Assembly (NCBI RefSeq): GCF_000308575.1 | Contig: NZ_BAFZ01000077.1 | Location: forward strand, 1-64,000 | Length of the DNA: 64,000 nucleotides | From: Nocardia exalbida NBRC 100660 | GTDB lineage: Bacteria > Actinomycetota > Actinomycetes > Mycobacteriales > Mycobacteriaceae | Direction: 5' to 3' | Part shown: positions 8,785 to 19,114 of the stretch, one piece after another | How the letters are laid out: every line of letters starts with the position of its first letter | Numbering within the stretch: the stretch's first letter is position 1 | The notes under the pieces: generated by a model | What the model was told of the DNA's origin: nothing | Databases searched by the model: none | What the model saw: the letters and a program-made list of their open reading frames with translations, nothing else | Made by a program: the position numbers and the translations under genes

Positions 8785-9087
8785 TCAGGCGGCGCAATCC
8801 ATGCAGATCATCTGGCCGCCCTTCTCACTGGCCAGCCTGCTCCGGTGATGAACCAGGAAACAGCTGGAACAGGTGAACTCGTCGGCCTGCTTCGGGATCA
8901 CCCGAACCGTCAGCACTTCCTCGGACAGGTCGGCGCCGGGAAGCTCGAACGACTCCGCGGTATCGGATTCGTCGATATCCACGACGGCGGACTGTGCCTC
9001 GTTACGACGAGCCTTCAGCTCCTCCAGCGAATCCTCCGACACGTCGTCGGTTTCGGTGCGCCTCGGTGCGTCATAGTCGGTTGCCAT
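8785..9087 (-). CDS. DUF4193 family zinc-ribbon-like protein
   Basis: A 100-residue acidic protein whose C-terminus holds two cysteine pairs, CSSC and CMDC, about 25 residues apart, which probably bind zinc. The N-terminus starts MATDYDAPR, the usual start of DUF4193 proteins. The start ATG 9087 is supported by GGGGAAGA about 5 bases upstream. Family function is unestablished. It corresponds to Rv2699c of M. tuberculosis. Confidence 0.88.
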   Translation of the reverse strand: MATDYDAPRRTETDDVSEDSLEELKARRNEAQSAVVDIDESDTAESFELPGADLSEEVLTVRVIPKQADEFTCSSCFLVHHRSRLASEKGGQMICMDCAA

Positions 9088-9463
9088 GTCGTCTTCCCCT
9101 CGTCCTAACTCCGTATATCCCGGACCGGTCCGCTCACACCCGATTCCTGCCGGAATCGGCGCGACCGGTACCGCCCCGCCGGTGGTGCACGTCACACGTA
9201 CACCGGTCGCCTATCAGGGCGGATCGTGTCGATCCACTCCCGATAGCGCTGGGTAAACGCAGGACATGCCCTTCTTGTTCCCGCGACCGACCACTGATTT
9301 CCGCACCGGCGATTCGATCTGGGCCGCCAGACAATAGCGGACCCCGGAGGAAAAGTCGCAATCAAAACACAGCCGAGTCGAAAATGAGGGCCAATCGACA
9401 CCATCTGGGGAACGCACCGAGACCTTGCGCCGGGTCGCCGTCAGATTTTCGTAGAGTGTGCTG
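9088..9463. other. Intergenic region between DUF4193 and cei
   Basis: No supported gene lies in these 376 bases, which separate two divergent genes and so should hold both promoters. A hairpin-forming dyad, CCGATTCC-TGCC-GGAATCGG, sits at 9140-9159, within the probable 5' untranslated leader of the DUF4193 gene. The right half is noticeably poorer in GC than its surroundings, as expected for the cei promoter. No clear -35/-10 pair was identified. Confidence 0.5.
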
Positions 9464-10141
9464 GTGGTTTCACTGATCACCGAAGGTACCTCGACGGATC
9501 CGCATGGGCGGCCGTTCCTGCGTCGCCGCCCCCAGCCCTGGCTCATCATGCTCGGCGTTCTCGCTCTGATCTGCGGGATCGTCTGGGTCAAAGCCCTCAC
9601 GACGCACGACGCCGACCACACCGCGATGGCGTGCAACTCGCCCAGCCCCGCGTCGGATTCCGGTGCGCCGCAACCGGCTCCGCTCGGCCAGCGGGTCGGC
9701 TCCGGCCGGCTGCAGGACGTGGAACCAGCCCCGCTGGCGGCGAGCAAGGTGCGCGTGCTCAACGCGAACAACCAGCGCGGCCAGGCCGCGCACGTCGCCG
9801 CCCAGCTCGGCGACCTCGGCTTCGCGAGCGCACCCGGAACGCAATACGGCAACGATTCGGTATACGTCAACGGCGACCTGGAATGCACCGGGCAGGTCCG
9901 CTTCGGCGTCAACGGCCGTCCGGCCGCCGCCGCCGTGCAGTTGGTCGCGCCGTGTGCCGAGCTGATCGAGGATCAGCGCGGCGACGACACCGTGGATCTG
10001 GTGCTCGGCTCCCTGTTCCGGGACATCCGGCCCAGCAACGACGCGGAGGAAGTGCTGCGTTCGCTCAAGAACCCGGCGCCGGGCAACTCCACATCCATCG
10101 ATGTCAAGTTGCTCGACGCCGCGCGGCAGGCCCGCTGCTGA
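9464..10141 (+). CDS. cei: Envelope integrity protein Cei (LytR_C domain)
   Basis: A 225-residue protein with one N-terminal transmembrane helix at about residues 27-46 (PWLIMLGVLALICGIVW) and an extracytoplasmic LytR C-terminal-type domain (VRVLNANNQRGQAAHVAAQL near residue 95). In M. tuberculosis the positional counterpart Rv2700 is Cei, needed for cell-envelope integrity. The GTG at 9464 is preferred over the GTG at 9458 because GTAGAG at 9451-9456 is then 7 bases away rather than 1. It ends exactly where the convergent suhB ends (TGATCA). Confidence 0.85.
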   Translation: MVSLITEGTSTDPHGRPFLRRRPQPWLIMLGVLALICGIVWVKALTTHDADHTAMACNSPSPASDSGAPQPAPLGQRVGSGRLQDVEPAPLAASKVRVLNANNQRGQAAHVAAQLGDLGFASAPGTQYGNDSVYVNGDLECTGQVRFGVNGRPAAAAVQLVAPCAELIEDQRGDDTVDLVLGSLFRDIRPSNDAEEVLRSLKNPAPGNSTSIDVKLLDAARQARC

Positions 10142-11074
10142 TCAGCGGTCCGGAATCGGCTCGGTAGCACCCACCCGGGCCAGCAGTTCGCCCAATTCCT
10201 CGGCGATGCCGGGCGCGGCGGCCACCACCAGGTCGCCGTCGGTGCCCGGCGCCGTCGCCGGCGGAAGCGTCAGCCGCGCGCCCGCCTCCGCGGCGATCAA
10301 CGCGCCCGCGCCCCAGTCCCAGGCGTTCAATCCGTGCTCGTAATAGGCGTCCACCCGGCCCGCCGCGACATGACACAGATCCAGCGCCGCCGCGCCGAAC
10401 CGGCGGATGTCGCGCACGTGCGGCAGCACCTGCGCGACCAGCTCGGCCTGCCTGGTCCTGCGCTGCCTGCCGTAGGCGAATCCGGTGGCCACCAACGACA
10501 TCGCGACCGATTCGACGGGCGTGCAACTCAGGTGCTCCACCACGCCCTCGGCGTCGACCCGCAGCGCACCGAGCCCGAGCCCGGCGCTGTAGGTGGCCGC
10601 CCGCGCGACGTCCACCACGGCGCCCGCGACCGGTCGCCCGCCACGCAGCGCGGCCACCGACACGGCGTAGCCGGGGACTCCGTAGAGGAAGTTGACGGTG
10701 CCGTCGATCGGATCCACCACCCAGTGGACGGTGTCGGCACTCGCGTCGTCGAGGCTGCCGCCGCCCTCCTCGCCGAGGATCGGGTCGCCGGGGCGCTGTT
10801 CGGCGAGCAGTTTTCGGATCAGATCTTCGGTCTCGGTGTCCACGATGGTCACCGGGTCGGTCTCGTGGCTCTTGGACTGCACGGCCCCTTCGGCGTGCGC
10901 GCCCGCGGGCCCGAACACCTCGGGGCGACGGGCACGGACATGGGCGGCGGCCGTCTCGGCGATGTCGACCGCGACGCGACGCAGGTCGGCTTCGTCGCCA
11001 CGCGCGACGATCGAGACGAAGGAGTCGGGGGTGTAGTCGGACACTGGCGATGAGGTTTCCGGCACGCCCTCCAT
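10142..11074 (-). CDS. suhB: Inositol-1-monophosphatase (SuhB/IMPase family)
   Basis: A 310-residue magnesium-dependent sugar phosphatase that dephosphorylates inositol-1-phosphate, feeding inositol to phosphatidylinositol, mannosides and mycothiol. The metal-site motifs are in order: VDTETEDLI and ILGEEGG, then WVVDPIDGTVNFLYG (core WxxDPIDGTxNF), and near the C-terminus AWDWGAGALIAAEAGA. The ATG at 11074 has AGGA 11 bases upstream; an in-frame ATG at 11086 has no free ribosome site. M. tuberculosis Rv2701c is the same gene in the same place. Confidence 0.92.
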   Translation of the reverse strand: MEGVPETSSPVSDYTPDSFVSIVARGDEADLRRVAVDIAETAAAHVRARRPEVFGPAGAHAEGAVQSKSHETDPVTIVDTETEDLIRKLLAEQRPGDPILGEEGGGSLDDASADTVHWVVDPIDGTVNFLYGVPGYAVSVAALRGGRPVAGAVVDVARAATYSAGLGLGALRVDAEGVVEHLSCTPVESVAMSLVATGFAYGRQRRTRQAELVAQVLPHVRDIRRFGAAALDLCHVAAGRVDAYYEHGLNAWDWGAGALIAAEAGARLTLPPATAPGTDGDLVVAAAPGIAEELGELLARVGATEPIPDR

Positions 11075-11241
11075 CGCATCACACATCCTCGCCGAACGCC
11101 CAGCCCCGTGGTCCCATTACTCTTGTCGTGCACGACACAGCGCCGTCGTCGGGCATCCCATTCGCAGCGCCCGCAGTGGCGTCGTGGGCCCCGTGCAGCG
11201 CTGTCATCACACCGGCCAGCACAGGGAACGAGGGGTTAGTC

Positions 11242-12000
11242 ATGTCCGCTCGGGGGCACGCATTCGGTATCGACATCGGCGGCAGCGGTGTCAAAGGCGC
11301 CGCGGTCGATCTGGCCACCGGCGAGTTGGTCCACGAGCGGATCAAGATCGCGACGCCGCACCCGGCGACACCGGGTGCCGTGGCGGAGGCGGTGGCCGAA
11401 CTGGTCGCCGCGGCCGAGTGGACCGGACCGGTCGGCCTCACGCTGCCCGCGGTGGTGATCGGCGGAGTGGCGCGCACCGCGGCGAACATCGACAAATCCT
11501 GGATCGGGACCGACGCGCGGGCGCTGTTCTCCACCGCGCTCGGCGGCCGTCCGGTCACCGTGCTCAACGACGCGGACGCGGCGGGCATGGCCGAGGACCG
11601 CTACGGCGCGGCAAGCGATTTCGCCGGTCTGGTGCTGCTGCTGACCTTCGGCACCGGCATCGGTTCCGCGTTTCTCTACCACGGCACGCTGCTGCCCAAC
11701 ACCGAGCTCGGCCACCTGGAGGTCCAGGGCATGGAGAGCGAGCAGCGCGCGGCGGCCTCGGTCAAGGAACGCGACGGCCTGAGCTACGAGCAGTGGGCAG
11801 CGCGGGTCAGCCTGGTGCTGACCACGATGGAGGACCTGTTCTTCCCCGTCGTCTTCGTCGCGGGCGGGGGCATCAGCCGCGACGCCGAGCAGTGGATCCC
11901 GCTGCTCACCAATCGGACCCCCGTGATCCCGGCCCGCCTGCGCAACACCGCGGGCATCGTCGGCGCCGCCATGGCGATCGCGGGAGGAGTCGCGCCGTGA
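11242..12000 (+). CDS. ppgK: Polyphosphate glucokinase
   Basis: A 252-residue ROK-type sugar kinase that phosphorylates glucose with polyphosphate (and ATP). Visible motifs: FGIDIGGSGVKGAAVDLATG at the N-terminus (phosphate 1), LNDADAAGMAE with the catalytic Asp near residue 110, the phosphate-2 motif TFGTGIGSAF, ELGHLEV, and FVAGGGIS near the C-terminus. The start ATG 11242 has GAGGGG upstream and gives the family-typical beginning. It directly precedes sigA, as in M. tuberculosis (Rv2702-Rv2703). Confidence 0.94.
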   Translation: MSARGHAFGIDIGGSGVKGAAVDLATGELVHERIKIATPHPATPGAVAEAVAELVAAAEWTGPVGLTLPAVVIGGVARTAANIDKSWIGTDARALFSTALGGRPVTVLNDADAAGMAEDRYGAASDFAGLVLLLTFGTGIGSAFLYHGTLLPNTELGHLEVQGMESEQRAAASVKERDGLSYEQWAARVSLVLTTMEDLFFPVVFVAGGGISRDAEQWIPLLTNRTPVIPARLRNTAGIVGAAMAIAGGVAP

Positions 12001-12064
12001 GGCGCGCGGGAACGGCGAGGATGCCGCCACCGGCATCGTGCCGTAGGTACCCTGGTTAGATCGT

Positions 12065-12070
12065 TACAAT
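12065..12070 (+). promoter_or_regulatory. Candidate -10 element of the sigA promoter (TACAAT)
   Basis: The hexamer TACAAT in the ppgK-sigA gap matches the actinobacterial -10 consensus TAnnnT. No convincing -35 hexamer is seen 17-18 bases upstream. It would leave a sigA leader of about 115 bases, which holds short dyads (CCGGCT-G-AGCCGG; ACCGGC-CCTCC-GCCGGT). Confidence 0.4.
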
Positions 12071-12193
12071 GGAACGTGCCCGGCTGAGCCGGAGAAACCC
12101 CGACCGGCCCTCCGCCGGTGAAACCCGACAGATCGCTCCGCCGGAACACTACTCTGGCGTGACGCCGCACGAGACCGTCACGAAAGGGCGTAC

Positions 12194-13558
<1,365 letters not shown>

Positions 13559-13815
13559 GTCGCACAGCCTCGACGCCCGTATTCGTCGCGCCGCTCGAAT
13601 TCCTCCAGCGGCCGGCGGATGCGGGTGTCGCGCTTCGGGTGACCCGGGTCGCTGGTGTGAGCGCTCGATCGGATTCCGGATCCGTGTCTGCGGCCCGTGG
13701 ACCGATCGTGGGGCGACTCCCGCCGCGTTCGCACGGACGAACCCTCGCTCGGGCCGTGACGCAGCGCACACGGGGCCTCACGGCAGGCGTACGCCCGGCA
13801 CGGCAGACTTGCGGG

Positions 13816-14580
13816 GTGGTTGCCCCGCCCTCGACTTCGCCCGTACCGCGGTCGCCGTGGACGCAGACCGCCGACCTGCGCGCCGAACTGCGTGACACCT
13901 GGGTGTGGCTGCGCCGCCCCGAATCGCCGCGCCGGATCCTGCCCGCGATCCGGGGGCATCTTGGCGCCGCGCCCGCGAGCACCGCGTACGCGTTCACGCT
14001 GTTCGTCACATGGTGGACGTTGCGCGGGGTCGGGGACTCGGTCGAGCGCAGGCTGATCTTCTCGGCGTCGACCAACCTGTACAACATGCGGCACAACCCG
14101 GTTCAGGTGCTGGTCGCCTCGGCGTTCTGGACCGAAGGCGGTTTTCCCTGGGCGACCATCGCCGGTTTCCTCGTCGTCATGGCCTATGCGGAGCGCTGGC
14201 TGGGCACCGGGCGCTGGATTCTGCTGTTCGCGACCGGCCACATCGGGGCGACGCTGCTGACCGTCACCGGCATCGACCATGCCATCGATCGCGGCGTCAT
14301 TCCCTTGCGGGTGGCCGTCGCCGCGGATGTCGGCACCAGCTACGGGTTCTCGGCCGTGCTCGCGGCGCTGGCGTTCCGGTTCCGTGGCAGGGTGCGAGCG
14401 GTGTGGGCCGGGACGATCCTCGTGGCGCTCGGTGCGGCGCTGTGGGTGGAACCGACCTTCACCGACTACGGCCATCTGTGCGCCGCCGTGATCGGGCTGG
14501 CGGTCGGCGCGATCGCGAGCCTGTTCTGGCACCGGCTGGAACGGACGGCCGCGCGCAAGGCTCCCCGGGCGCGGAGCTGA
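13816..14580 (+). CDS. Rhomboid-like integral membrane protein
   Basis: A 254-residue protein with about six transmembrane helices. It carries GTSYGFSAVLAAL (candidate serine in a G-x-S context, near residue 177) and DYGHLCAAVIGL (candidate histidine, near residue 218), consistent with the actinobacterial rhomboid-like family. Whether it is an active protease is uncertain, since the usual GxSG is changed. The GTG at 13816 was chosen because upstream in-frame sequence looks non-coding. Its stop overlaps the convergent antiporter stop (TGATCA). Confidence 0.65.
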   Translation: MVAPPSTSPVPRSPWTQTADLRAELRDTWVWLRRPESPRRILPAIRGHLGAAPASTAYAFTLFVTWWTLRGVGDSVERRLIFSASTNLYNMRHNPVQVLVASAFWTEGGFPWATIAGFLVVMAYAERWLGTGRWILLFATGHIGATLLTVTGIDHAIDRGVIPLRVAVAADVGTSYGFSAVLAALAFRFRGRVRAVWAGTILVALGAALWVEPTFTDYGHLCAAVIGLAVGAIASLFWHRLERTAARKAPRARS

Positions 14581-15764
14581 TCAGGACACCGAAGGCTCGG
14601 GACGGCCGCGGTTGCGCAACAGCCCGACCATCGGCTCGACCACACGTGCCGCGATCGGACCCAGCACCGCCATCAGCAGGACGTAGGTCGAGGCGAGCGC
14701 GGTGAGCTGACCGTCCATCGCGCCCGCGCTCACCGCCAGTCCCGCGATGACTATGGAGAATTCCCCCCGGGCGACCAGGGCCGCGCCCGCACGGGCACGG
14801 CCGAGGTGCCGGATGCCCTCCCGCGCCGCGGCCCACCAACCGGTCGCCACCTTCGTTACGACACTGACCGCGGCGAGCACGATTGCCCACCCCAATACCG
14901 GGGGAGAGATCGAAGGTCGGTGCTCAAGCCGAACGCCACGAAGAAGATGGCCGCGAACAGGTCGCGTAGCGGTTCGAGCATCTTCACCGCCGCGCGCGCG
15001 GTCGAGCCGGAGATCGCGATGCCGAGCAGGAACGCTCCGACTGCCGCCGACACGCTCAGCGCCGAGGAGGCGCCCGCCACCAGCAGCGCCGCGCCGAGCA
15101 GGGTGAGCAGGAAGACCTCCCGATCGGCGCTGTCCACGATCGCCGACACGTACCGTCCGTAGCGCAGGGCCACCACGAGGACCAACGTGATGGTGACCAG
15201 CGCCACCGCCAGCGCGCGCAGCCCGCTGACCCAGCTCAGCCCGGCCAGCACCGTGGTGAGGATCGGCAGGTAGACCGCCATCGCCAAGTCCTCGAACACG
15301 AGGATGGACAGGATGACCGGTGTCTCCCGGTTGCCGAGGCGCCCGAGGTCGTCGAGGACTTTCGCCACGATGCCCGAGGACGAGATGTAGGTGACCCCCG
15401 CCATCGTGATCGCGCCGTTGAGGCCCCAGCCCAGCATCAGTGCCACCACCGCACCGGGGGACGCGTTGACCACGATGTCCATCAGACCGGCCGGCCAGGA
15501 ACGTCGCAGCCCGGTCACCAACTCCACGGCCGTGTACTCCAGGCCGAGCAGCAACAGCAGCAGCACCACGCCGATCTCGCCCGCGACGTGGCCGAAGTCG
15601 TAGGCGGCCCGGAGTTCGACGAGACCGCCCTGGCCGAAGGCGAGACCGCCGAGCAGGTACAGCGGGATGGGCGACATGCCGACTCGGCCCGCGATACGCC
15701 CCAGCATGCCGAGAACGAAAAGAACCGCTCCGAGCTCGATCAGGGCGAGCGCGGTGTCCGTCAC
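14581..15764 (-). pseudogene. Kef/KhtU-type cation:proton antiporter, interrupted by a one-base frameshift
   Basis: The minus-strand frame from GTG 15764 encodes a CPA2-family antiporter with about ten helices up to FFVAFGLSTDLRSLP; the sequence then leaves frame. The remaining helices (GWAIVLAAVSVVTK, ARAGAALVARGEFSIVI) continue in another frame to the stop at 14581. Restoring one C in the run of five at 14900-14904 (G on the plus strand) joins both parts into a normal protein of about 390 residues. The cause is either a sequencing slip in a homopolymer or a true mutation. The gene starts 3 bases after the KhtT-like regulator, so the two are an operon for K+ or other cation efflux. Confidence 0.75.
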
Positions 15765-15767
15765 GGC

Positions 15768-16250
15768 TCAGCCGTGCGTCAAGATCTTCGCGGCGGCATC
15801 CAATCCCTCCGGCGTGCCGACGACCACGAGCAGATCGCCCGCGGTGAAGGTGAAATCGGGACCGGGCGAGGGATGCAGCTGCCCGGCCCGCATGACGGCG
15901 ACGATGGAGACCTTCGTGCGGGTGCGCATCTCGGTCTCGCCCAGGGTGCGGCCGTCGTACGGGGAGTTGTCCCCGATCGGCAGCTGGCGTGTGGTGATCC
16001 CGGGCAGGTCCCGGTGGTCGTCGTTGAGTTTGGCGACCAGTTGCGGCGCGCCGAGCAGGTTGGCCAGGACCGCCGCTTCATCGGTGGTCAGCGGGATCTG
16101 GGCGGCACAGGCGTCGGGGTCCTCGAGCTTGGAGACGATCAGGTCGATATCACCGTCGCGGTGGGCGACCACGCCGATTCGGCGACCGGAGCGCACTTCG
16201 AAGTCCTTGCGGACACCGATCCCGGGTAGTGCGGTGACGTCGACGTTCAC
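15768..16250 (-). CDS. KhtT-like antiporter regulatory subunit (RCK_C/TrkA_C domain)
   Basis: A 160-residue soluble protein. The N-terminal half starts VDVTALPGIGVRKDFEVRSG, as in KhtT-type subunits. The C-terminal half is an RCK_C domain (GRTLGETEMRTRTKVSIVAV ... FTAGDLLVVVGTPEGLDAA). In Bacillus, KhtT binds nucleotides and gates the K+/H+ antiporter KhtU; the same pairing is present here. The GTG at 16250 is used. It is divergent from the histidine kinase gene with a gap of about 90 bp. Confidence 0.85.
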   Translation of the reverse strand: MNVDVTALPGIGVRKDFEVRSGRRIGVVAHRDGDIDLIVSKLEDPDACAAQIPLTTDEAAVLANLLGAPQLVAKLNDDHRDLPGITTRQLPIGDNSPYDGRTLGETEMRTRTKVSIVAVMRAGQLHPSPGPDFTFTAGDLLVVVGTPEGLDAAAKILTHG

Positions 16251-16343
16251 ACCCTCCAGACTAACCGGATCACCCGGCCCGCGGCCCGATCGGTCATCAC
16301 TTCGGCCGATGGCGCGTCGCGGGCGCTGTGCTGTGATGGAGGC

Positions 16344-17534
16344 GTGCGGCGTTGGTCGGAGGTGCCGGAGCGGACGCGGGATGCGCTGGGCGCGGTGATC
16401 GCGTTCGCCGGGGGCGCGGCGCTGTACCTCGCCGATCTGTCCACGATGACCGAGCGGGGCGAGCAGGTGTCGCTGTGGGTGCGTTTCGGCGTGCTCGCCG
16501 CGCTGTGCCTGGCGACCTTCGCCCGGCGCCGGAGGCCGGTCGCGGCCATGCTGGGTGGGCTCCTGCCCCTGGCGGTGGACATCCGGCTCGGTGCCACGGT
16601 GTCGGTGTGGATCATCTACGCCGACCTGATCTACGCGGCTGTGCTCTACGGCGGGCGCCGGGCATCACGGATCACGGCGCTGTCCTGGTCGATGCTCTGC
16701 GGCATCGTCGTGGCGTCGGCCCTCGTGCTGACCGGCGACCTGCGCGCGGTCGCGTTGGCGTTGGTCGGGGCGTTCGGTTTCGTCGCGACGCCGATCTGGT
16801 GGGCGAGTTCGGTGCGCACGCACAAGGAGGTCGCGCATGCCGAGCGCAGCCGGGCCCAGGCGCTCACCCTGGTCGCCGAACTCGACCGCCGCGCGGCCAT
16901 CGCCGACGAGCGCACCACGATGGCGCGCGACCTGCACGACGTGATCGCCGGGCATCTGTCGGCCATCGCGCTGCACTCGGAGGCGGCGCTCGGGGTGCTG
17001 GCCCGCCGCGACGCCGACCCCGCGGTGACCGGAATCATGCGCTCCATCCGTTCCAACAGCGTCAGCGCGCTGGAGGAGATGCGCACCATGATCGGGTTGC
17101 TGCGCAGCGACGACACCGCGGCGGAGGTCGCCGCACCGCGCACCCTCGCCCAGTTGCCGATCCTGGTGGACGCCGCACGCGCGGCGGGCATCTCGGTGCG
17201 AGTGCGCGAAGCACTCGACGGTGCGTCGCTGCCCAGCGCGGTCGACCAGACCGCCTATCGCATCGTGCAGGAGGCTTTGACCAACGCTATGAAACACGCA
17301 CCGGGACAGGAGATCCGCATCGACGTGCGGACCGAAGACGAGATGCTGAGGATATCCGTCCGCAACCGGACGGTATCGGCGCGGCCGCAGCCGGCGGCCG
17401 CAGACACGCGCCGCGGTCTGCCGAACATGCGCGAGCGAGCCGGAGCGCTCGGCGGAAGCCTGTGCGCCGGAACGGATTCCGGCCATTGGGAAGTTGTGGC
17501 CCGACTGCCGCTCGGCTCGGCCGGTGCCGCATGA
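16344..17534 (+). CDS. NarL-type sensor histidine kinase
   Basis: A 396-residue membrane histidine kinase. The first 160 residues form five or six transmembrane helices without a large extracellular sensor. The dimerisation/phosphoacceptor HisKA_3 helix is TTMARDLHDVIAGHLSAIAL near residue 195, with the phospho-accepting His in LHD. The ATP-binding domain follows with AYRIVQEALTNAMKHAPG (N-box) and DTRRGLPNMRERAGALGG. Its GCATGA end overlaps the response-regulator start, so the two are translationally coupled. The stimulus is unknown. Confidence 0.92.
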   Translation: MRRWSEVPERTRDALGAVIAFAGGAALYLADLSTMTERGEQVSLWVRFGVLAALCLATFARRRRPVAAMLGGLLPLAVDIRLGATVSVWIIYADLIYAAVLYGGRRASRITALSWSMLCGIVVASALVLTGDLRAVALALVGAFGFVATPIWWASSVRTHKEVAHAERSRAQALTLVAELDRRAAIADERTTMARDLHDVIAGHLSAIALHSEAALGVLARRDADPAVTGIMRSIRSNSVSALEEMRTMIGLLRSDDTAAEVAAPRTLAQLPILVDAARAAGISVRVREALDGASLPSAVDQTAYRIVQEALTNAMKHAPGQEIRIDVRTEDEMLRISVRNRTVSARPQPAAADTRRGLPNMRERAGALGGSLCAGTDSGHWEVVARLPLGSAGAA

Positions 17535-18178
17535 CGATTCGGGTGGTGATCGCCGACGACCACGCCGCGATCCGAGCAGGCCTGCGGATGATCCTGGACG
17601 TCGAGGACGACATCGAGGTGGTCGGCGAGGCGGCCGACGGCGATGTCGCGGTGGCACAGGCCAAAGCGCTACGGCCGCAGGTGGTGCTGATGGACGTGCG
17701 GATGCCCGGGGTGGACGGGATCGCCGCCACCGAGCGGATCACCGCAGACGGCCTGGCGAAGGTGCTCATCCTGACCACATTCGACGTGGACGAGTACGTC
17801 TTTCGCACACTGCGCGCGGGCGCCTCGGGATTCGTGCTGAAATCCACGTCGGGTCGGGCGCTGGTCGAGGCGGTGCGCGCGGTGGCGGCGGGTGACGGCG
17901 TGCTCGCTCCGGAAGTGACGCGAGCGGTGATCTCGGCATTCGCCTCGTCGAATCAGGCTGCCGCCCAACCGGCTCCCGCCGGGCTCGGCGAACTCACCGA
18001 CCGGGAACGCGAAGTGCTCGATTGTCTCGGCGACGGCCTGTCCAACGCGCAGATCGCGGGTCGGCTGTTCATCGGCGAAACGACCGTCAAGACGCATGTC
18101 TCCCGGGTGCTGACGAAACTGGGTGTGCGGTCGCGGGTTCAAGCCGCCATCGTCGCGCGCGAGATCCGGGAACGATAG
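17531..18178 (+). CDS. LuxR/NarL-family response regulator
   Basis: A 215-residue two-domain regulator. The receiver domain (1-120) has the acidic pair in VVIADDH, the phospho-acceptor Asp in VVLMDVRMPG (near residue 54), Thr in ILTTFD, and Lys in GFVLKST. The LuxR-type helix-turn-helix occupies residues 148-212 (LTDREREVLDCLGDGLSNAQ ... ETTVKTHVSRVLTKLGV). It is the partner of the upstream kinase (ATGA overlap) and ends immediately beside the convergent DUF952 gene. Confidence 0.93.
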   Translation: MTIRVVIADDHAAIRAGLRMILDVEDDIEVVGEAADGDVAVAQAKALRPQVVLMDVRMPGVDGIAATERITADGLAKVLILTTFDVDEYVFRTLRAGASGFVLKSTSGRALVEAVRAVAAGDGVLAPEVTRAVISAFASSNQAAAQPAPAGLGELTDREREVLDCLGDGLSNAQIAGRLFIGETTVKTHVSRVLTKLGVRSRVQAAIVAREIRER

Positions 18179-18538
18179 TCACTCCGCACGGGGCGCGAAT
18201 GTCCCGTCCGCCTCGGGCAGGTACTCCTCGACGCCCGTGACCGCTGCCACCGGCAGAGGCCCGTACAGGTGCGGGAAGAGCATCGCTTCCGGATCGGTCG
18301 GCACGCCCGGCTCCCATGCGATCGGCGACCCGACCCGACCGGGATGGATACGCAACAACACCAGATCGCGGCGGCCTCGGAACAACCGATTCGCGGGCAG
18401 GTGCACCTGCTGCGGCGACGAGAGGTGGATGAATCCCGCCTCGGCGAGCGAGGGCGCACGGTACTCCCCCGTTTGCCGAGCGGAAAGCCATTCCTCCGAA
18501 GTGCATAGGTGAACAAGCGTGTGAGTGTCATAGGTCAC
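18179..18538 (-). CDS. DUF952 domain-containing protein
   Basis: A 119-residue soluble protein of the DUF952 family: LVHLCTSEEWLSARQTGEY at the start, EAGFIHLSSPQQVHLPANRL in the middle, and FPHLYGPLPVAAV near the C-terminus are family hallmarks. The fold resembles ADP-ribosyl-transferring or PUA-like domains, but no activity is established. The GTG at 18538 has GGGAG about 8 bases upstream and gives the shortest complete domain. Confidence 0.85.
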   Translation of the reverse strand: MTYDTHTLVHLCTSEEWLSARQTGEYRAPSLAEAGFIHLSSPQQVHLPANRLFRGRRDLVLLRIHPGRVGSPIAWEPGVPTDPEAMLFPHLYGPLPVAAVTGVEEYLPEADGTFAPRAE

Positions 18539-18814
18539 GGGTAATCTCCCGGTAGACAACTGGATCGGTCGATCGAGGGTGTGACGCAGTGCACATCGGC
18601 GACAGGACCTGTGGCGTTCGCCTGTAGCGAAATCCCTGGTCGTGTTATCGAAAACACACTGCTTCATACGCGGGAACAAAGTCCCCCGTCCCGAACGTCT
18701 GACAGAGTAGTCATACCCCTGCTGGGAAGTAGCGGTAGCGAGCTCGTGGTGAGTGACCACGGGCCCCACACCAGGTGAACGGTCGTCGGGACCGGGAGCC
18801 AGGACGGAGGAGTC

Positions 18815-19009
18815 ATGCCAGGAACCCTGACAAGCACCCCACTGACCGCGGTCGATCGTTGCGACCGCTGCGGGGCGGCTGCCCGAGTGCGTGCCGTACT
18901 GCCCGCAGGTGGAGAGTTGCTCTTCTGCCAGCACCACGCGAACGAACACATGGATCGGCTGCGTGAGCTGGACGCCGTGATCGACACGGAGTCCGCTCCC
19001 GCACTCTGA
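18815..19009 (+). CDS. Small Cys-rich DUF7455-type protein
   Basis: A 64-residue protein with CDRCG near residue 16 and CQHHANEH near residue 38, a likely zinc site of two cysteines plus one cysteine and histidines. Similar short proteins are conserved in Actinobacteria under DUF7455. The start ATG 18815 is preceded by a strong GGAGGAG. It stands alone, with a strong terminator hairpin just downstream. Function unknown. Confidence 0.82.
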   Translation: MPGTLTSTPLTAVDRCDRCGAAARVRAVLPAGGELLFCQHHANEHMDRLRELDAVIDTESAPAL

Positions 19010-19062
19010 CCTGCTCCTCGCGTCCTGACACAACAGCATCGGACAACAGAACACCGTTTCCA

Positions 19063-19098
19063 CCGGCAGCGGGCGACCCACAGGTCGCCCGCTGCCGG
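19063..19098. terminator. Bidirectional hairpin terminator
   Basis: A perfect 16-bp inverted repeat (CCGGCAGCGGGCGACC / GGTCGCCCGCTGCCGG) with a CACA loop lies between the convergent DUF7455 and TetR genes, 53 bases after one stop and 16 bases before the other. There is no T-run, as is common in high-GC actinobacteria. Confidence 0.8.
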
Positions 19099-19114
19099 CG
19101 TGTCCGGGCGGCGA

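Noticed and set aside
9214..9912. Minus-strand frame opposite cei and its upstream region
   Set aside because: No recognisable domain or ribosome site; most of it overlaps the well-supported cei gene.
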